NCBI GenBank assembly: GCA_965226915.1
Contig: CBDDEJ010000006.1
Location: 62,001 to 126,000 of the forward strand
Reading direction: 5' to 3'
Origin: Io17-Chloro-G2 sp965226915
GTDB lineage: Bacteria; Chloroflexota; Dehalococcoidia; Lucifugimonadales; UBA3495
Length of the DNA stretch: 64,000 nucleotides
A program made the position numbers and the translations under genes. The notes beneath the pieces were generated by a model that had not been told where the DNA came from, ran no database searches, and saw only the letters and a program-made list of their open reading frames with translations. Positions 1 to 8,636 of this stretch are shown here, piece after piece (positions within the stretch are counted from its first letter, which is position 1; every line of letters begins with the position of its first letter).

Positions 1-341
1 GAGGAGGAATCTCCCTTTGGGGACTGTCCTCACCCCAGCGTTGGGATGTGCATTGTCGGGTGCTGGGAATCGGACCGGGAAGGTCGCCTCTGCTGCCTTG
101 GCGTGGATGCCCTCGGGGACCATGCCGCGCTCGGTGGCGTTTCTCGGGCTGGTCAACCAGCAACTGTCAACGGCGCAGGGTTTGTTCCATCGAAACCGCA
201 TCATCAACGCCATTGGAATTACGACCCTGACCCTTTGACAGGCGCCGGAACCATAAAAAATCAGTTGAGGTCGTAGCGGAGAAATTCCGTTGAATTCTTA
301 TTGACACCACCTCAATGCCAAGCCAAACAGGAGAAGAAATC
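1..341. other. no gene assigned
   Basis: Short overlapping open frames exist here, but none has a convincing ribosome binding site or a recognisable product. The stretch may be the upstream region or remnant of something outside the window. The last 20 bases hold the ribosome binding site (GAGAAG) of the next gene. Confidence 0.4.
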
Positions 342-1105
342 ATGTCCAACGAATGGAAAGACCGGGTGATCCGCGGAGGTATCGTTGTGGTGGGCGCCAT
401 GGGCAGCATCGGCGCCATGGTCGGGCTCACCGGCGTCATGGTCGGGTACCCCGGGGTAGTCCGGGCAAGCGTCATCATCCTCGCCGTGGCCGGACATGGG
501 AGTCACAGGCGACTGGCACTGCAGCCACGTCATTTAGGACTTCTCCACTCTTGTTGAACCTTGAGAATCGCAGTCCCGACGAGTACAGGCGCCAGGTGGC
601 GTCGTCCCTCACCAAAATGGCTTCACTTTTCCCGTCCATTGCTCATACTGGGGCTCTTCTGGACCGTGATCCGAGCATGCAACTCGTGGTTGTCAACGAG
701 ACAGAGCATAACTTTACGGGCGTACGTGTCGAGGTGACCATCGAAGGAGATGTGTGGGCGTATCGGAGCGCCGAGGATGCTCAGCCCAAGATGCCAACGC
801 CGCCTCGTGAATGGCGGTCGGGACCGTGGATAAACATGCCCTCTATCCAGTCGATCCCAACGGTAGACATTTGGGGGCCGCATATTGACAACTCTGGCTC
901 CTTAAGCATTGAATTCCCAGATGTTGATATTCGGCCTGGAGAGCGAGTGGAGCTCTATCCCGTCTATCTGGTCTGCGATGTTAAGCTTGCGGGTGCGATG
1001 CTCACAGCACAGTGGACAGCTACCTCGTCGAGTGCAAATGGAGTCGCGCGAGGAGAGTTCCCTATCAAAGTTTCCTCAGAAATCTTCTCGCTAACCATTG
1101 AGTAG
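342..1105 (+). pseudogene. membrane-anchored protein of unknown function, frameshifted
   Basis: The start ATG at 342 follows a GAGAAG ribosome binding site. The first ~45 residues (MSNEWKDRVIRGGIVVVGAM...) form a short basic segment and then hydrophobic, glycine-rich stretches compatible with one or two membrane segments. This frame runs into out-of-frame sequence near 480-510. A different frame then gives a plausible soluble domain of ~190 residues up to the TAG at 1105, rich in beta-type sequence (MQLVVVNETEHNF, VRVEVTIEG). The simplest reading is one protein, an N-terminal membrane anchor plus an extracytoplasmic domain, with one base missing near 500. I do not recognise the family. Whether the break is real or a sequencing error cannot be told from here. 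Confidence 0.5.
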
Positions 1106-1204
1106 CGAAGGTCAGGTCTCGCCGCCAAGTGGTACCTCGGTGCTTATACTCTTGTAACAGGACCTCCCAGCGAAAGGTTCAAAGGTCGATACGAGGAGGC
1201 ACCA

Positions 1205-1602
1205 ATGAGCACTTCTCAGTCTTCGGGGACCTTTGGCTATCCGGATGCGATTAGGTTGTTCGAGGATTTAGCTAGCTCTACCTGGGATTGGCTTGCGGAC
1301 GCCAAGCGTCTTGGTCTTGGTTTTTCGGAAGATACGGTTTCGGACTTAAACATGCTGCAAATCGCCCGTTCTCAAATCAACGAGGTCAAAGTCGGGGGGG
1401 TTACCAAGGGTCAAGAACGGTTCGTCGGCTTCGACTGGATGTGGTTAATTTCCGAACCCGGGGTCGGCAGAGCCATCTATGTTGTGCAAGCCAAGAAAAT
1501 GAGGTTGGACAATGCCCTGAGTTACGCTTATGGAAGCCTAAGATATCCCCACAATCCACCCTTTCAAATTGACATGCTGCAAGACTTCGCAGACTCGCTA
1601 GG
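1205..1602 (+). pseudogene. DUF6615-like protein, 3' end lost
   Basis: ATG at 1205 follows a good ribosome binding site (GAGGAG, 7 nt). The first ~130 residues resemble the DUF6615 family as I remember it: an ExTxTxLN-like segment (SEDTVSDLN), then GFDWMWLI and a VVQAKKMRL segment, then QIDMLQDFADSLGA. The function of that family is unknown. From about 1600 the sequence is antisense to an amidase fragment, so the rest of this frame, to 1717, is not native. The protein has lost its C-terminus by a rearrangement. The family call is tentative; the chimeric junction is well supported. Confidence 0.5.
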
Positions 1603-1892
1603 CGCCCTATTCGAAGACCTCTTACTCCTTTTCTCAACCCTCGCCGGTAGTCTGGCACCGGCAAGTCGCGGCTGTAGCGGTCTTTGGGGTCGTAACCCGC
1701 GATCGCCCCCAACGTGATAGCGGCGTCTTCCACCGTCCGAGATATCGGCCCAACTTGGTCCATGGACCACGACCCTGGGGCAACTCCGTAGAGGCTCACC
1801 CTACCCCAACTAGGCCTCAGGCCAGCTAGCCCGCACCAGGCTGCTGGACGGCGAATGGACCCGCCTGTGTCCTCACCCAAAGACGTCGCGCA
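1603..1892 (-). pseudogene. amidase-signature enzyme fragment
   Basis: About 96 residues of an amidase-signature (GatA/AmiE-like) hydrolase remain on the minus strand. The core signature SLGEDTGGSIRRPAAWCG carries the nucleophile-region GGSIR, followed by GLRPSWGRVSLYGV and DQVGPISRTVEDAAITLGAIAG, which is the usual order of the family. A complete enzyme has ~450-500 residues, so both ends are missing. The C-terminal side stops at GLRIG (about 1605), where a DUF6615-like gene on the other strand begins. The N-terminal side stops near 1892. It cannot make an active enzyme. Confidence 0.85.
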
Positions 1893-1948
1893 GTCATCGA
1901 GACCATAATCCCTGATGGTCTCGATGGTAATTTGCGTAACCCTCGTCG

Positions 1949-2039
1949 TGAGCTTGTCGAACCACGGCTTTTTCGGAACTGAGGCGACTCCAATCCTTGA
2001 GCACGGTTGCTCCACGTGGCTGGCCCTTCGACAAGCTCA
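1949..2039. repeat. TTCGACAAGCTCA inverted repeat, copy 1
   Basis: TGAGCTTGTCGAA at 1949-1961 and its exact reverse complement at 2027-2039 form a 13-bp inverted pair separated by 65 bp. The same 13-mer pair recurs at 23300-23360. It is a dispersed intergenic repeat of the REP/MITE type that can fold as a hairpin. Here it lies between the amidase remnant and the 3' end of the NHL gene. Confidence 0.75.
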
Positions 2040-2154
2040 GAACGAACAGGGTTTTCTTGGGTAGAACGTTATCGTGGATAGCACCAAAGCTGGAGCTGAA
2101 ACCCGGACTAAATCCCAGATCGTGTGTTGTAAGCACCGACCAAATATTGGTTGG

Positions 2155-3651
2155 TTACGAGATCCCGGATATCTCCAAGGTAGTCAGGTCCCCGGTTGTA
2201 AGGTCCGCTACCCTGATGGCGTGGTTGTTGGTGTCGGCAATGTAGAGTTTGCCGGCGGCGGCGCTGAGGCCAGTGGGCTCGGACAATTGGGCCTGGCTGC
2301 CGTTTCCGTCCTGGAAGCCTGCCGCTCCGTTTCCCAGGAATGTGAACGAGCTGCGGGTTTCCGGCAGTACTTTCTTGATTTTGTGGTTGTATGTGTCGGC
2401 CACGTACAGGGTCCCTTCATGCCAGGTGACGCCGATGGGATGCTGCAGGCGCACAGTGTGACCGGCGCCGTCTACATCGCCAAAGATGAAAAGGTCCAGG
2501 CCGACGATCGTTCTCACCCGTCCGCCGGCTCCAACCTCCGCGGAGCGGACGGAACTGGTCTCGCTGTCGGAGAAGTAGAGCCGGTTAACGCCGCCGACGG
2601 CCCCCACGGTGATTCCGCTGGGCTGGGCAAGTGTGGCCGACCCGAGCGGCCCGTCAGTCAAAGATTCCTGGCCGCTACCTGCGAAAGGACCGATGTTTCC
2701 ATCGGCCAGGTTCATGGACCAAAGCTGATGGGTCCCCGCCATGGAGATGTACAACACCCCCTCGTTGACTACCACGTCCCATGGCGAATTCAACTCGGTG
2801 GAACGGCCTGGACCCCTTCCTTCCCGCACGTTCCCTTGCTGACCAGTCCCGGCTATGGTCTCAACGCGGCCCGCCGCCAGGTCCACTCTGCGGATGGCAT
2901 GGTTTTCCGTGTCGGCGACGTAAAGCACCTCCCCGTCCAGCGCCACTCCTTGGGGATGGTCGAAGGTGGCGTGGGTAAAGTCGCCGTCGTCCAGACCAAG
3001 GGCGCCACTGCCTATGACCTGTTGAACTTCCCCGTCCAGGTTGGTGACCAAGACACGGTTGTGGTTGGTGTCGCAGATGAACAAGCGGCCACTGGGGTCC
3101 GCGAGGACCTTGCCGGGGAAGGCGAGAGTTTCGCCGGATTCGGGGATGGGAGTAGCGGGCGCAGGTGACCTTTTGAGAAGGCCAGTGGCGTCGAACTCAG
3201 CAACCATTCGAGTGAGGAGATCTTCAAAGGCTTCGTAGGGCAACTCGCCCTCATGCTTGCCGATGAGTTTGCCCTTGGGGTCGATGAACCACAATGTAGG
3301 CCATGCCCGAAACTCATAGGCCCGGGCCACTTCCATATTGACGTCGTTGATGACCGGGTGCCCCAACCCGTAACGCTTTACGGCGTTGTAAAGGTTGTTC
3401 TTATCCTTCTCGTTGGGGAACTTTGCGGCGTGGACGCCCACCACGACCAGTTCGGTGGGGAATTTTTGCTCCAGTTTCCGCAACTGCGGAAATATGTGAA
3501 CGCAATTGATTCAACAATAGGTCCAAAAATCCAGTATCACCACCTTTCCGGCCAATTCCGCCAAAGTCAGGGGCTGGTGGGTGTTGACCCATTCCAGCCC
3601 CTGAGGGAACTCTGGTGCGTCGGCGGTTCCGGCGAAGGACCTATCTGCCAT
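2155..3651 (-). CDS. thioredoxin-NHL repeat selenoprotein (NHLRC2-like)
   Basis: The protein has 498 residues if UGA at 3511-3513 is read as selenocysteine (residue 47). Residues ~1-165 are a thioredoxin-like domain: VVILDFWTYC-U-INCVHIFPQL carries the active site and RAWPTLWFID (Pro near 118) the cis-proline loop. Residues ~175-498 are a six-bladed NHL-type beta-propeller with repeated blades (LYVADTENHAIRRVD, LYVADTYNHKIKKV, LYIADTNNHAIRV). NHLRC2 proteins normally have CCINC here, so the UGA falls exactly on the first Cys of the CxxC pair, giving UxxC. Coding sequence continues in frame on both sides with no indel. A perfect hairpin lies 18 nt after the UGA. Start ATG at 3651 is 17 bp after the stop of the TPP subunit gene, suggesting co-transcription. 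A conventional reading would begin at 3483 and lose the active site. Confidence 0.85.
3475..3492 (-). promoter_or_regulatory. predicted bacterial SECIS hairpin of the thioredoxin-NHL gene
   Basis: On the minus strand TTTCCGCAGTTGCGGAAA is a perfect palindromic stem. It can fold as 7 bp closed by an AGUU loop, with G in the second loop position. The stem begins 18 nt after the in-frame UGA, so the loop is about 25 nt downstream, within the range described for bacterial SECIS elements. It is entirely inside the coding frame. Confidence 0.7.
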
Positions 3652-3668
3652 TAGTAGCCCTAAAGGTG

Positions 3669-4259
3669 TTAGGCGTTGGTGATGTTGAGTTCCTTTTGCA
3701 GAGCCGCGATGGTCTCAGGCCGTGAACGCTGCGGGACGCGTTTCCGCATACCGATGGGCTCGTTCTCAACCTCGGGCACCATCTTCATGGACACGAATAC
3801 CGGACCCGTCTCTTTCATGATGGATTCGATGTTATTGGCGAAGTCTTCCAGGTTGTCGAAGTGGTGGGTGGACGCATAGCCAGCTTCCTTGGCCATTCCG
3901 GCGTAGTTGATCTCGGCGCAGTTAGGAACCGGCTGTCCTCCGGTGGTGGCGTAACACTCGTTGTCCATCAGGAAGTGAACGAAATTCTTGGGCTTTTTGC
4001 CAGCGATGGTCGCGATGATCCCCATGTTCATCAAAAGCGAGCCTTCAGAGTCAAAAAGACAGACTTTCTCATTCGGCAGGCCCAAGGCCAAACCCAGGGA
4101 GGCAGAGGTGGTGTGACCCATGGCGCCGCCCAGGTTCACGTCCCTGTTCTCATTGTTAGAGAAGTCTCGCCAGTGGCGTCCGCAGGTTCCTGTGGGTATC
4201 ACGATGGAATTGCCCCGTTGCTCTGCGAATTTCTGAAACATATCTGCTGCGTTAAACAT
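3669..4259 (-). CDS. TPP-dependent decarboxylase, TPP-binding subunit (ComE-like)
   Basis: The 196-residue protein matches the C-terminal, TPP-binding half of thiamine-diphosphate decarboxylases. GGAMGHTTSASLGLALG is followed by the metal/TPP segment DSEGSLLMNMG (GDG-like motif, here DSEGS) and MDNECYATTGGQP, the usual NxxY/TGGQ part. Separate alpha and beta polypeptides of this size are typical of sulfopyruvate or phosphonopyruvate decarboxylase-type enzymes. The partner subunit lies just upstream at 4343-4864. The substrate cannot be told from sequence: a 2-oxo acid is expected, and sulfopyruvate is only one candidate. Confidence 0.8.
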   Translation of the reverse strand: MFNAADMFQKFAEQRGNSIVIPTGTCGRHWRDFSNNENRDVNLGGAMGHTTSASLGLALGLPNEKVCLFDSEGSLLMNMGIIATIAGKKPKNFVHFLMDNECYATTGGQPVPNCAEINYAGMAKEAGYASTHHFDNLEDFANNIESIMKETGPVFVSMKMVPEVENEPIGMRKRVPQRSRPETIAALQKELNITNA

Positions 4260-4342
4260 CTTGTTACTCCTAAAGGTGTGAATATGGCGGTTGGGCGTGA
4301 CGGCGCCCGCTGCCGGAAAATCGGTTGTCTTAGCGCAGTTCT

Positions 4343-4864
4343 CTATACCCGGTTGAACCCGTGGTACTCGTCGCCCACCAAAACGGCTACCGGGCGCTTG
4401 GTCCTTTGAGCCTCGTTGAAGGCTTCGGAGATTCGCGCTCCATCTTCGTTGCTCTCGACCAGAAAATAATTGATGCGATAAGTGTTCAAAAACGGCTCGG
4501 TGTACCGGGCCACCGAATCGGTGATGACCCCGTGGCGGTTCCAGCCCCGGTATCCGACGACCATCACCAAGGGGAACCCAGAGTCCAGAGCCATACCGCG
4601 TATGGAATCACCAGATTCCATCATGCCCGTATTTTGGATCAGGCACACCGGCTTTTTACCGCCCACCAACAGTCCGAGGGCAATGGCGAAGGTTTCGCCT
4701 TCCCGGGACGCCGGGACTATTTCCAGCCAGGGCTGCTCCTTCATCAACTCGTACAGGTAGTTGGTTTCCGAGTCTGGTATGGTTACCACATGGGTGACGC
4801 CGTTCTTCTGAAATTCCTCAATCAGAGTCTCAGGTTTTAAGATTGCGGCTTGTTCTTGTACCAT
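4343..4864 (-). CDS. TPP-dependent decarboxylase, pyrimidine-binding subunit (ComD-like)
   Basis: The 173-residue protein corresponds to the N-terminal PYR domain of TPP enzymes. GVTHVVTIPDSETNYLYELM is followed by VPASREGETFAIALG with the catalytic glutamate (REGE), then QNTGMMESGDSIRG. It pairs with the TPP-binding subunit at 3669-4259, 83 bp downstream in the same operon, giving an alpha-beta enzyme like sulfopyruvate decarboxylase. Start ATG at 4864 follows AAAAGGAGACTCG, a good ribosome binding site. Confidence 0.8.
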   Translation of the reverse strand: MVQEQAAILKPETLIEEFQKNGVTHVVTIPDSETNYLYELMKEQPWLEIVPASREGETFAIALGLLVGGKKPVCLIQNTGMMESGDSIRGMALDSGFPLVMVVGYRGWNRHGVITDSVARYTEPFLNTYRINYFLVESNEDGARISEAFNEAQRTKRPVAVLVGDEYHGFNRV

Positions 4865-5057
4865 CGAGTCTCCTTTTCGCCTTCCGTTTTGCGCTACAGC
4901 TTCAGCCTGTGTAAGCGTAATCTAGGCTGAATCGGTCTGTAATCTGGCCCCATTATAGTAACCGCCATGCCTGCGGTCAATTAAGCTCAGATACAAGCCT
5001 TGAGAGCCGTTCGGCGAGGGGGTATCCTTACCGCATCAACAGCAAGGAGGACCCGGA

Positions 5058-5672
5058 ATGACCACTGAATCCCGACTTACCATCCCCCTGGGAGAAGCCA
5101 TGTTCACCCAGAGGGCCATCCGTCGGTTTCGGCCCGATCCCATCCCCGACGATGTGTTGCGGGACATCATGGAGGCCGCCATCCGGGCGCCCAACGGTGG
5201 CAACAGGCAACCCTGGCACTTTTTGGTGATCAAAGACCCGGATATTCGCGTGGAACTGGGGGAGTTGTACAAAGAGGCCTGGTGGGCCAAACGGAAAGAC
5301 GAGGGCATCAACGGCCCGGAAGACATCGCTCCCGGCAAGAACTCCCAAAGATCGGCCATGCGTTTGTCCAACGAATTCGCCACCGCCCCGGTGGTGGTCA
5401 TGATCTGCTCTACGTCCGGGGGGTCTGGGTCCGTGATTCCCGCAGCCCAAAATCTGCTTTTGGCCGCCCGGTCTTTCGGGGTTGGCGGGACGATCACCAC
5501 ACTGCACAAGCAGGTGGATGAAAGAGCCCGCAGGCTGTTTGGCATTCCCGAGACGGCCGAAATCGTATATTGCCTGCCGCTGGGCTACCCGCGGGGCCGA
5601 TTCGGGTCCGTTCAGCGAAATCCTTTGGAGGAAGTTTGCTCGGTGGACCGGTGGGGTAACTCCATCGGCTAA
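5058..5672 (+). CDS. nitroreductase family protein
   Basis: A complete 204-residue FMN-dependent nitroreductase-fold protein. RAIRRFRPDPIPDDVLRDIMEAA and RAPNGGNRQPWHFLVI are the classic N-terminal FMN-binding blocks; AAQNLLLAARSFGVGG and the late LPLGYPRGRFG segment complete the fold. It would reduce nitro, quinone or related electron-poor substrates with NAD(P)H, or act as an iodotyrosine deiodinase/BluB-like enzyme; the sequence does not decide. ATG at 5058 follows AGCAAGGAGGACCCGGA, a strong ribosome binding site. It stands alone, divergent from the TPP operon and convergent with the glycosylase gene. Confidence 0.9.
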   Translation: MTTESRLTIPLGEAMFTQRAIRRFRPDPIPDDVLRDIMEAAIRAPNGGNRQPWHFLVIKDPDIRVELGELYKEAWWAKRKDEGINGPEDIAPGKNSQRSAMRLSNEFATAPVVVMICSTSGGSGSVIPAAQNLLLAARSFGVGGTITTLHKQVDERARRLFGIPETAEIVYCLPLGYPRGRFGSVQRNPLEEVCSVDRWGNSIG

Positions 5673-5798
5673 TTCGGTCGGAACCACCAATGAACCAGAA
5701 ACAACGAGGCTGGGGAGGTCATCTTACAAACGCTTCTAAAGCACTACCCAGCCTCAGGCGTCCAAGACATCTTGAAGGGCGCGCTTATTCCTGGAAGA

Positions 5799-6620
5799 TT
5801 AATTCTTTATGAGCATCCCAGGCTGGCACTTCCGGCAATAGCTGGTGATGCGCTGGTTGGCGGTTAGCTGGGTGATGGCGCCATCGCAAGTGGGGCACGG
5901 CTGGCCGCCCTTGTGATGCACCTTCAAAAAATCCCTGATCTTAACGTGAATGTCGTCACCCATGCGCTGGCGCAGCACATCCATGGCATCCCTGACCACT
6001 CTGGGGCACTGGTTGTACAGGGACTCCAATTCGGGCGGTTTGAGAGTGCGAGATTTACGGAAGGGAGAAAGGCCCGCGGCGAACAAAATCTCGTCGGAGT
6101 AAGCATTTCCGATCCCTGAAATAAAGGCGCCTCTGGTCAAGACTCCCTTTATTTCCCCATGGAACCGTTTCAATCGCGTTTGGAATTCTTCAAAAGAGAT
6201 TCCCTCCAACACGTCGGGGCCTTGTTCCGCTAGGGTTGGCACCTGATCCATCTGCTCTTCCGTCAGGTAATAGACCTTGCCCATCTGGCGGTCGTCTAGG
6301 TAGCGGATCTGCCGGCCTTCTGGAAGGTCAATGACAAAACAGGTCTTCTTGAGCACCCTGAGTTTCCCCAAGCATAGCTGGACCGCCCCTGTGAGCATGG
6401 GGTTGATGACCAACCACCGCCCACCCGAAATGGAGAACAGCAGGAATTTGCCCCGGCGTTGAACCTCGCCCAGCGTGCGGCCCGCGATGTCATCAACCAA
6501 GTTGCCTGCCAAGGAACGCAAAACGGTGGGGCGGAAGACTTTGGCGGATTCCACAGACAACCCTTGAATTCGATCGTTCAGGAAGTCTTTGATTATTTCC
6601 AAGTCAGGCGCTTCGGGCAT
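5799..6620 (-). CDS. mutM: formamidopyrimidine-DNA glycosylase family protein
   Basis: A base-excision repair glycosylase/AP lyase of 273 residues. After removal of Met the N-terminal proline nucleophile and Glu (P-E-A-P-D-L-E) are in place if translation starts at the second ATG, 6620; GGGAAGGAG five bases upstream supports that start. The helix-two-turn-helix region has GNAYSDEILF, and a C-terminal zinc finger uses CPTC and CRKC. The PEAPDLE beginning, rather than PELPEV, and missing segments relative to E. coli MutM suggest an Nei/Fpg-like variant, so oxidised-purine specificity is probable but not certain. Confidence 0.88.
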   Translation of the reverse strand: MPEAPDLEIIKDFLNDRIQGLSVESAKVFRPTVLRSLAGNLVDDIAGRTLGEVQRRGKFLLFSISGGRWLVINPMLTGAVQLCLGKLRVLKKTCFVIDLPEGRQIRYLDDRQMGKVYYLTEEQMDQVPTLAEQGPDVLEGISFEEFQTRLKRFHGEIKGVLTRGAFISGIGNAYSDEILFAAGLSPFRKSRTLKPPELESLYNQCPRVVRDAMDVLRQRMGDDIHVKIRDFLKVHHKGGQPCPTCDGAITQLTANQRITSYCRKCQPGMLIKN

Positions 6621-6769
6621 GACCACTCCTTCCCGGTTAATATGGGACCGGCGCCATCGGGTGTCAATCGTTTCGTGTCCGGCAACGCCACCCTTGGTTT
6701 ATACTCATGCAAAAGCCAAAAACGGCATTTAGAATATGCGCCTGAATATTGTTATTAGGGAGTAAGGCT

Positions 6770-7579
6770 ATGCCTGACCTGCTTTATGAAACCCATTCCG
6801 AAGGCCACTACGCCGTTTTCACCATGAACCGGCCCGACCGACTGAACGCCCAGGGATTGCTTATGCGCCAGGAGCTTGACGCGGCCCTTTATGAGTTCGT
6901 CCACGACCCTGAGATGCGGGTGGGCATCGTCACCGGCGCGGGACGAGCGTTCTCGGCCGGCGCGGACCTGAAGGAGATGACTGAGCGAAACCAAGCCGAA
7001 TCCTCAACTGGCGAGACGGCGGCATCGGGGATAACGCCTGAAGAACGAGCGGAAAGGGGGCGTTTCAGCCAACCCTTTGGCGTAAATCCCAAGCCGATCA
7101 TCGCCGCCATTAACGGCCTGGCCATCGCGGCCGGGATGGAGCGGGCAGCCGACTGCGATATAAGAATCGCGTCTACAGAAGCCTATTTCGGTCTTTTCGA
7201 GGTCAAACGGGGGATATTGGCCCACTACGCGTTGAACCATCTGGCCCGGGTGATGCCCTACGGCGAAGCCATGTATCTGATGTTAACCGGCGATACTCTT
7301 AGCGTGGAGGAGGCCCATCGATTGGGGTTCGTTCACCAGGTTTTGCCGCCGGACGAGTTGATGCCCAAGGCAGTGGAGATAGCCGAAACGATTGGCAAGA
7401 ACGCTCCCCTGGCGGTGCAGGCTACCCGCGCGGTCGCTCAGGTATGGCGGAGGCAAGGCCTGGATGAGTCTTTGAGGGTCGACGGGTTGGTTTCTCACTT
7501 GGCTTTGAATTCTGAAGACGCCAAGGAAGGGCCGAGGGCTTTCGCCGAAAAGCGTGAGCCGGTGTGGAAGGGTAGGTAG
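6770..7579 (+). CDS. enoyl-CoA hydratase/isomerase family protein
   Basis: A 269-residue crotonase-fold protein. NRPDRLNAQ, GAGRAFSAGADLKEM and INGLAIAAGMERAADCDIRIAS form the CoA-binding and oxyanion-hole segments, and AHRLGFVHQVLP with the C-terminal trimerisation helices follow. It probably hydrates or isomerises an acyl-CoA in fatty or aromatic acid breakdown. The usual second catalytic Glu region reads KRGILAHYALNHLARVMP, which departs from the common pattern, so the exact reaction is open. Start ATG at 6770 has GGGAGTAAGG upstream. Confidence 0.9.
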   Translation: MPDLLYETHSEGHYAVFTMNRPDRLNAQGLLMRQELDAALYEFVHDPEMRVGIVTGAGRAFSAGADLKEMTERNQAESSTGETAASGITPEERAERGRFSQPFGVNPKPIIAAINGLAIAAGMERAADCDIRIASTEAYFGLFEVKRGILAHYALNHLARVMPYGEAMYLMLTGDTLSVEEAHRLGFVHQVLPPDELMPKAVEIAETIGKNAPLAVQATRAVAQVWRRQGLDESLRVDGLVSHLALNSEDAKEGPRAFAEKREPVWKGR

Positions 7580-7651
7580 GTCTCCGGTTTGGGGAATTAC
7601 TTCGCCCTGGAGCAATGCGAGCGTGATGCATGGGGGACTACCCCCTCTGAA

Positions 7652-7674
7652 TCTCCCCCTTGCGAAGGGGGAGA
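7652..7674. repeat. CTCCCCCTT/AAGGGGGAG hairpin repeat
   Basis: TCTCCCCCTTGCGAAGGGGG continues to a full 10-bp inverted repeat around a GCG loop, followed by CGGGGGAAGGCTGGGATGGG at about 7698. This is an intergenic palindromic repeat of a kind scattered through many genomes. It lies between the convergent enoyl-CoA hydratase and methyltransferase genes and could act as a bidirectional terminator. Confidence 0.6.
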
Positions 7675-7759
7675 CAAATAACTACTTCCCTCTTCACGGG
7701 GGAAGGCTGGGATGGGGGTCGTACCCTAGCCACAAACATCTTGGTTAAGAACTAACACG

Positions 7760-8531
7760 TCAGGCCGACTTTCTGGCCCTGATGTTCGCCCCGACGGTTC
7801 CGAATGAGTGGGCACTGGCTTCACCCTCGGCCCCGGCGAACACGTCCGCGGTGGAAATTAATTCTACGTCGACGAAACCGGCCCGCATTATGGCATCCAA
7901 ATACTCTCCCTCCAGGAGAGCGCCGCCGATTCAAGCGGTCCAAAGGTCCACATCCCCTTTGGCTGAGTCGGGAACCGCCTTGTGGACTACGATGTCCGAC
8001 AGAAAGAGCCGTCCGCCGGGTTTGACGGTACGGAATATCTCCTCGAATGATTTGTATTTATCGGGGCAAAGGTTAATGACGCCGTTGGAAATGGCCACGT
8101 CGATAGATTCATCGGGAACCGGCAGGTCTTCGACAAATCCATGTCGAAACTCCACTTGGCTCATTTGCATATTACTGGCTGTTTCCCGTGCCTTGGCCAG
8201 CATGGGCTCAGTCATGTCAACGCCGATCACCTTTCCCGACGGGCCAACGGCTTGCGCGGCTATAAAGCTATCGAACCCGGCCCCGGATCCAATGTCCATA
8301 ACCGTTTGGCCCGCTTCCAAAGCGCCCACGGAGAATGGATTGCCCACGCCGGCGAAGGATTCCACTGCCTGGGGGGCATGGCGTCGACCACAAGGGATAT
8401 CCCAGAATCTCAGCCAGAGGCCGGCCATGGTGAAAGTGAAAAGTCCGGTCCGGATTCTCCGCCAGTTCTGCGTACTTGTATTGCACTTCACGCCGAAGGG
8501 TTTCCGTCATTGGCGCCGTTTGGGAAGTCAT
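7760..8531 (-). CDS. arsM: ArsM-like arsenite methyltransferase selenoprotein
   Basis: An S-adenosylmethionine methyltransferase of ~257 residues. VMDIGSGAGFDSFIAA is the SAM-binding motif I, VIGVDMTEPML motif II, and ISNGVINLCPDK motif IV; the N-terminal FHFHHGRPLAEILGYP and AVESFAGVGNPF are typical of bacterial ArsM. An in-frame UGA at 7931-7933 (residue ~201) sits in DLWTA-U-IGGALLEGEY, where ArsM proteins have a conserved arsenic-binding Cys before I-x-GAL. The frame continues for 56 residues to the true stop at 7760. A perfect hairpin starts 10 nt after the UGA. Two single-base deletions, near 8380 and in the C-run near 8393, break the N-terminal third; restoring them gives YP-x-VVDAMPPQAVESF. 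Start ATG 8531 has GGGGGTG upstream. Confidence 0.82.
7904..7920 (-). promoter_or_regulatory. predicted bacterial SECIS hairpin of the arsM-like gene
   Basis: On the minus strand CTCTCC-TGGAG-GGAGAG forms a perfect 6-bp stem with a five-base loop UGGAG that has G in position 2. It begins 10 nt after the UGA, placing the loop 16 nt downstream, at the near edge of the usual spacing for bacterial SECIS elements. Confidence 0.65.
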
Positions 8532-8636
8532 CAACCACCCCCTGAATCGATTAACCTATATTAGCCGCTAAGCCATTATAGAGAATAGGCTATCGCATTA
8601 TAAAGTCCCCCGGCGCCTTGCAGACTGACATGGCCC

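Noticed and set aside
2074..3168. 364-residue plus-strand frame
   Set aside because: Antisense to the NHL propeller; no ribosome site or family.
5706..5757. GAGGCTGGG/CCCAGCCTC inverted repeat as terminator
   Set aside because: Loop of over 30 nt and no T-run; could be chance between convergent genes.
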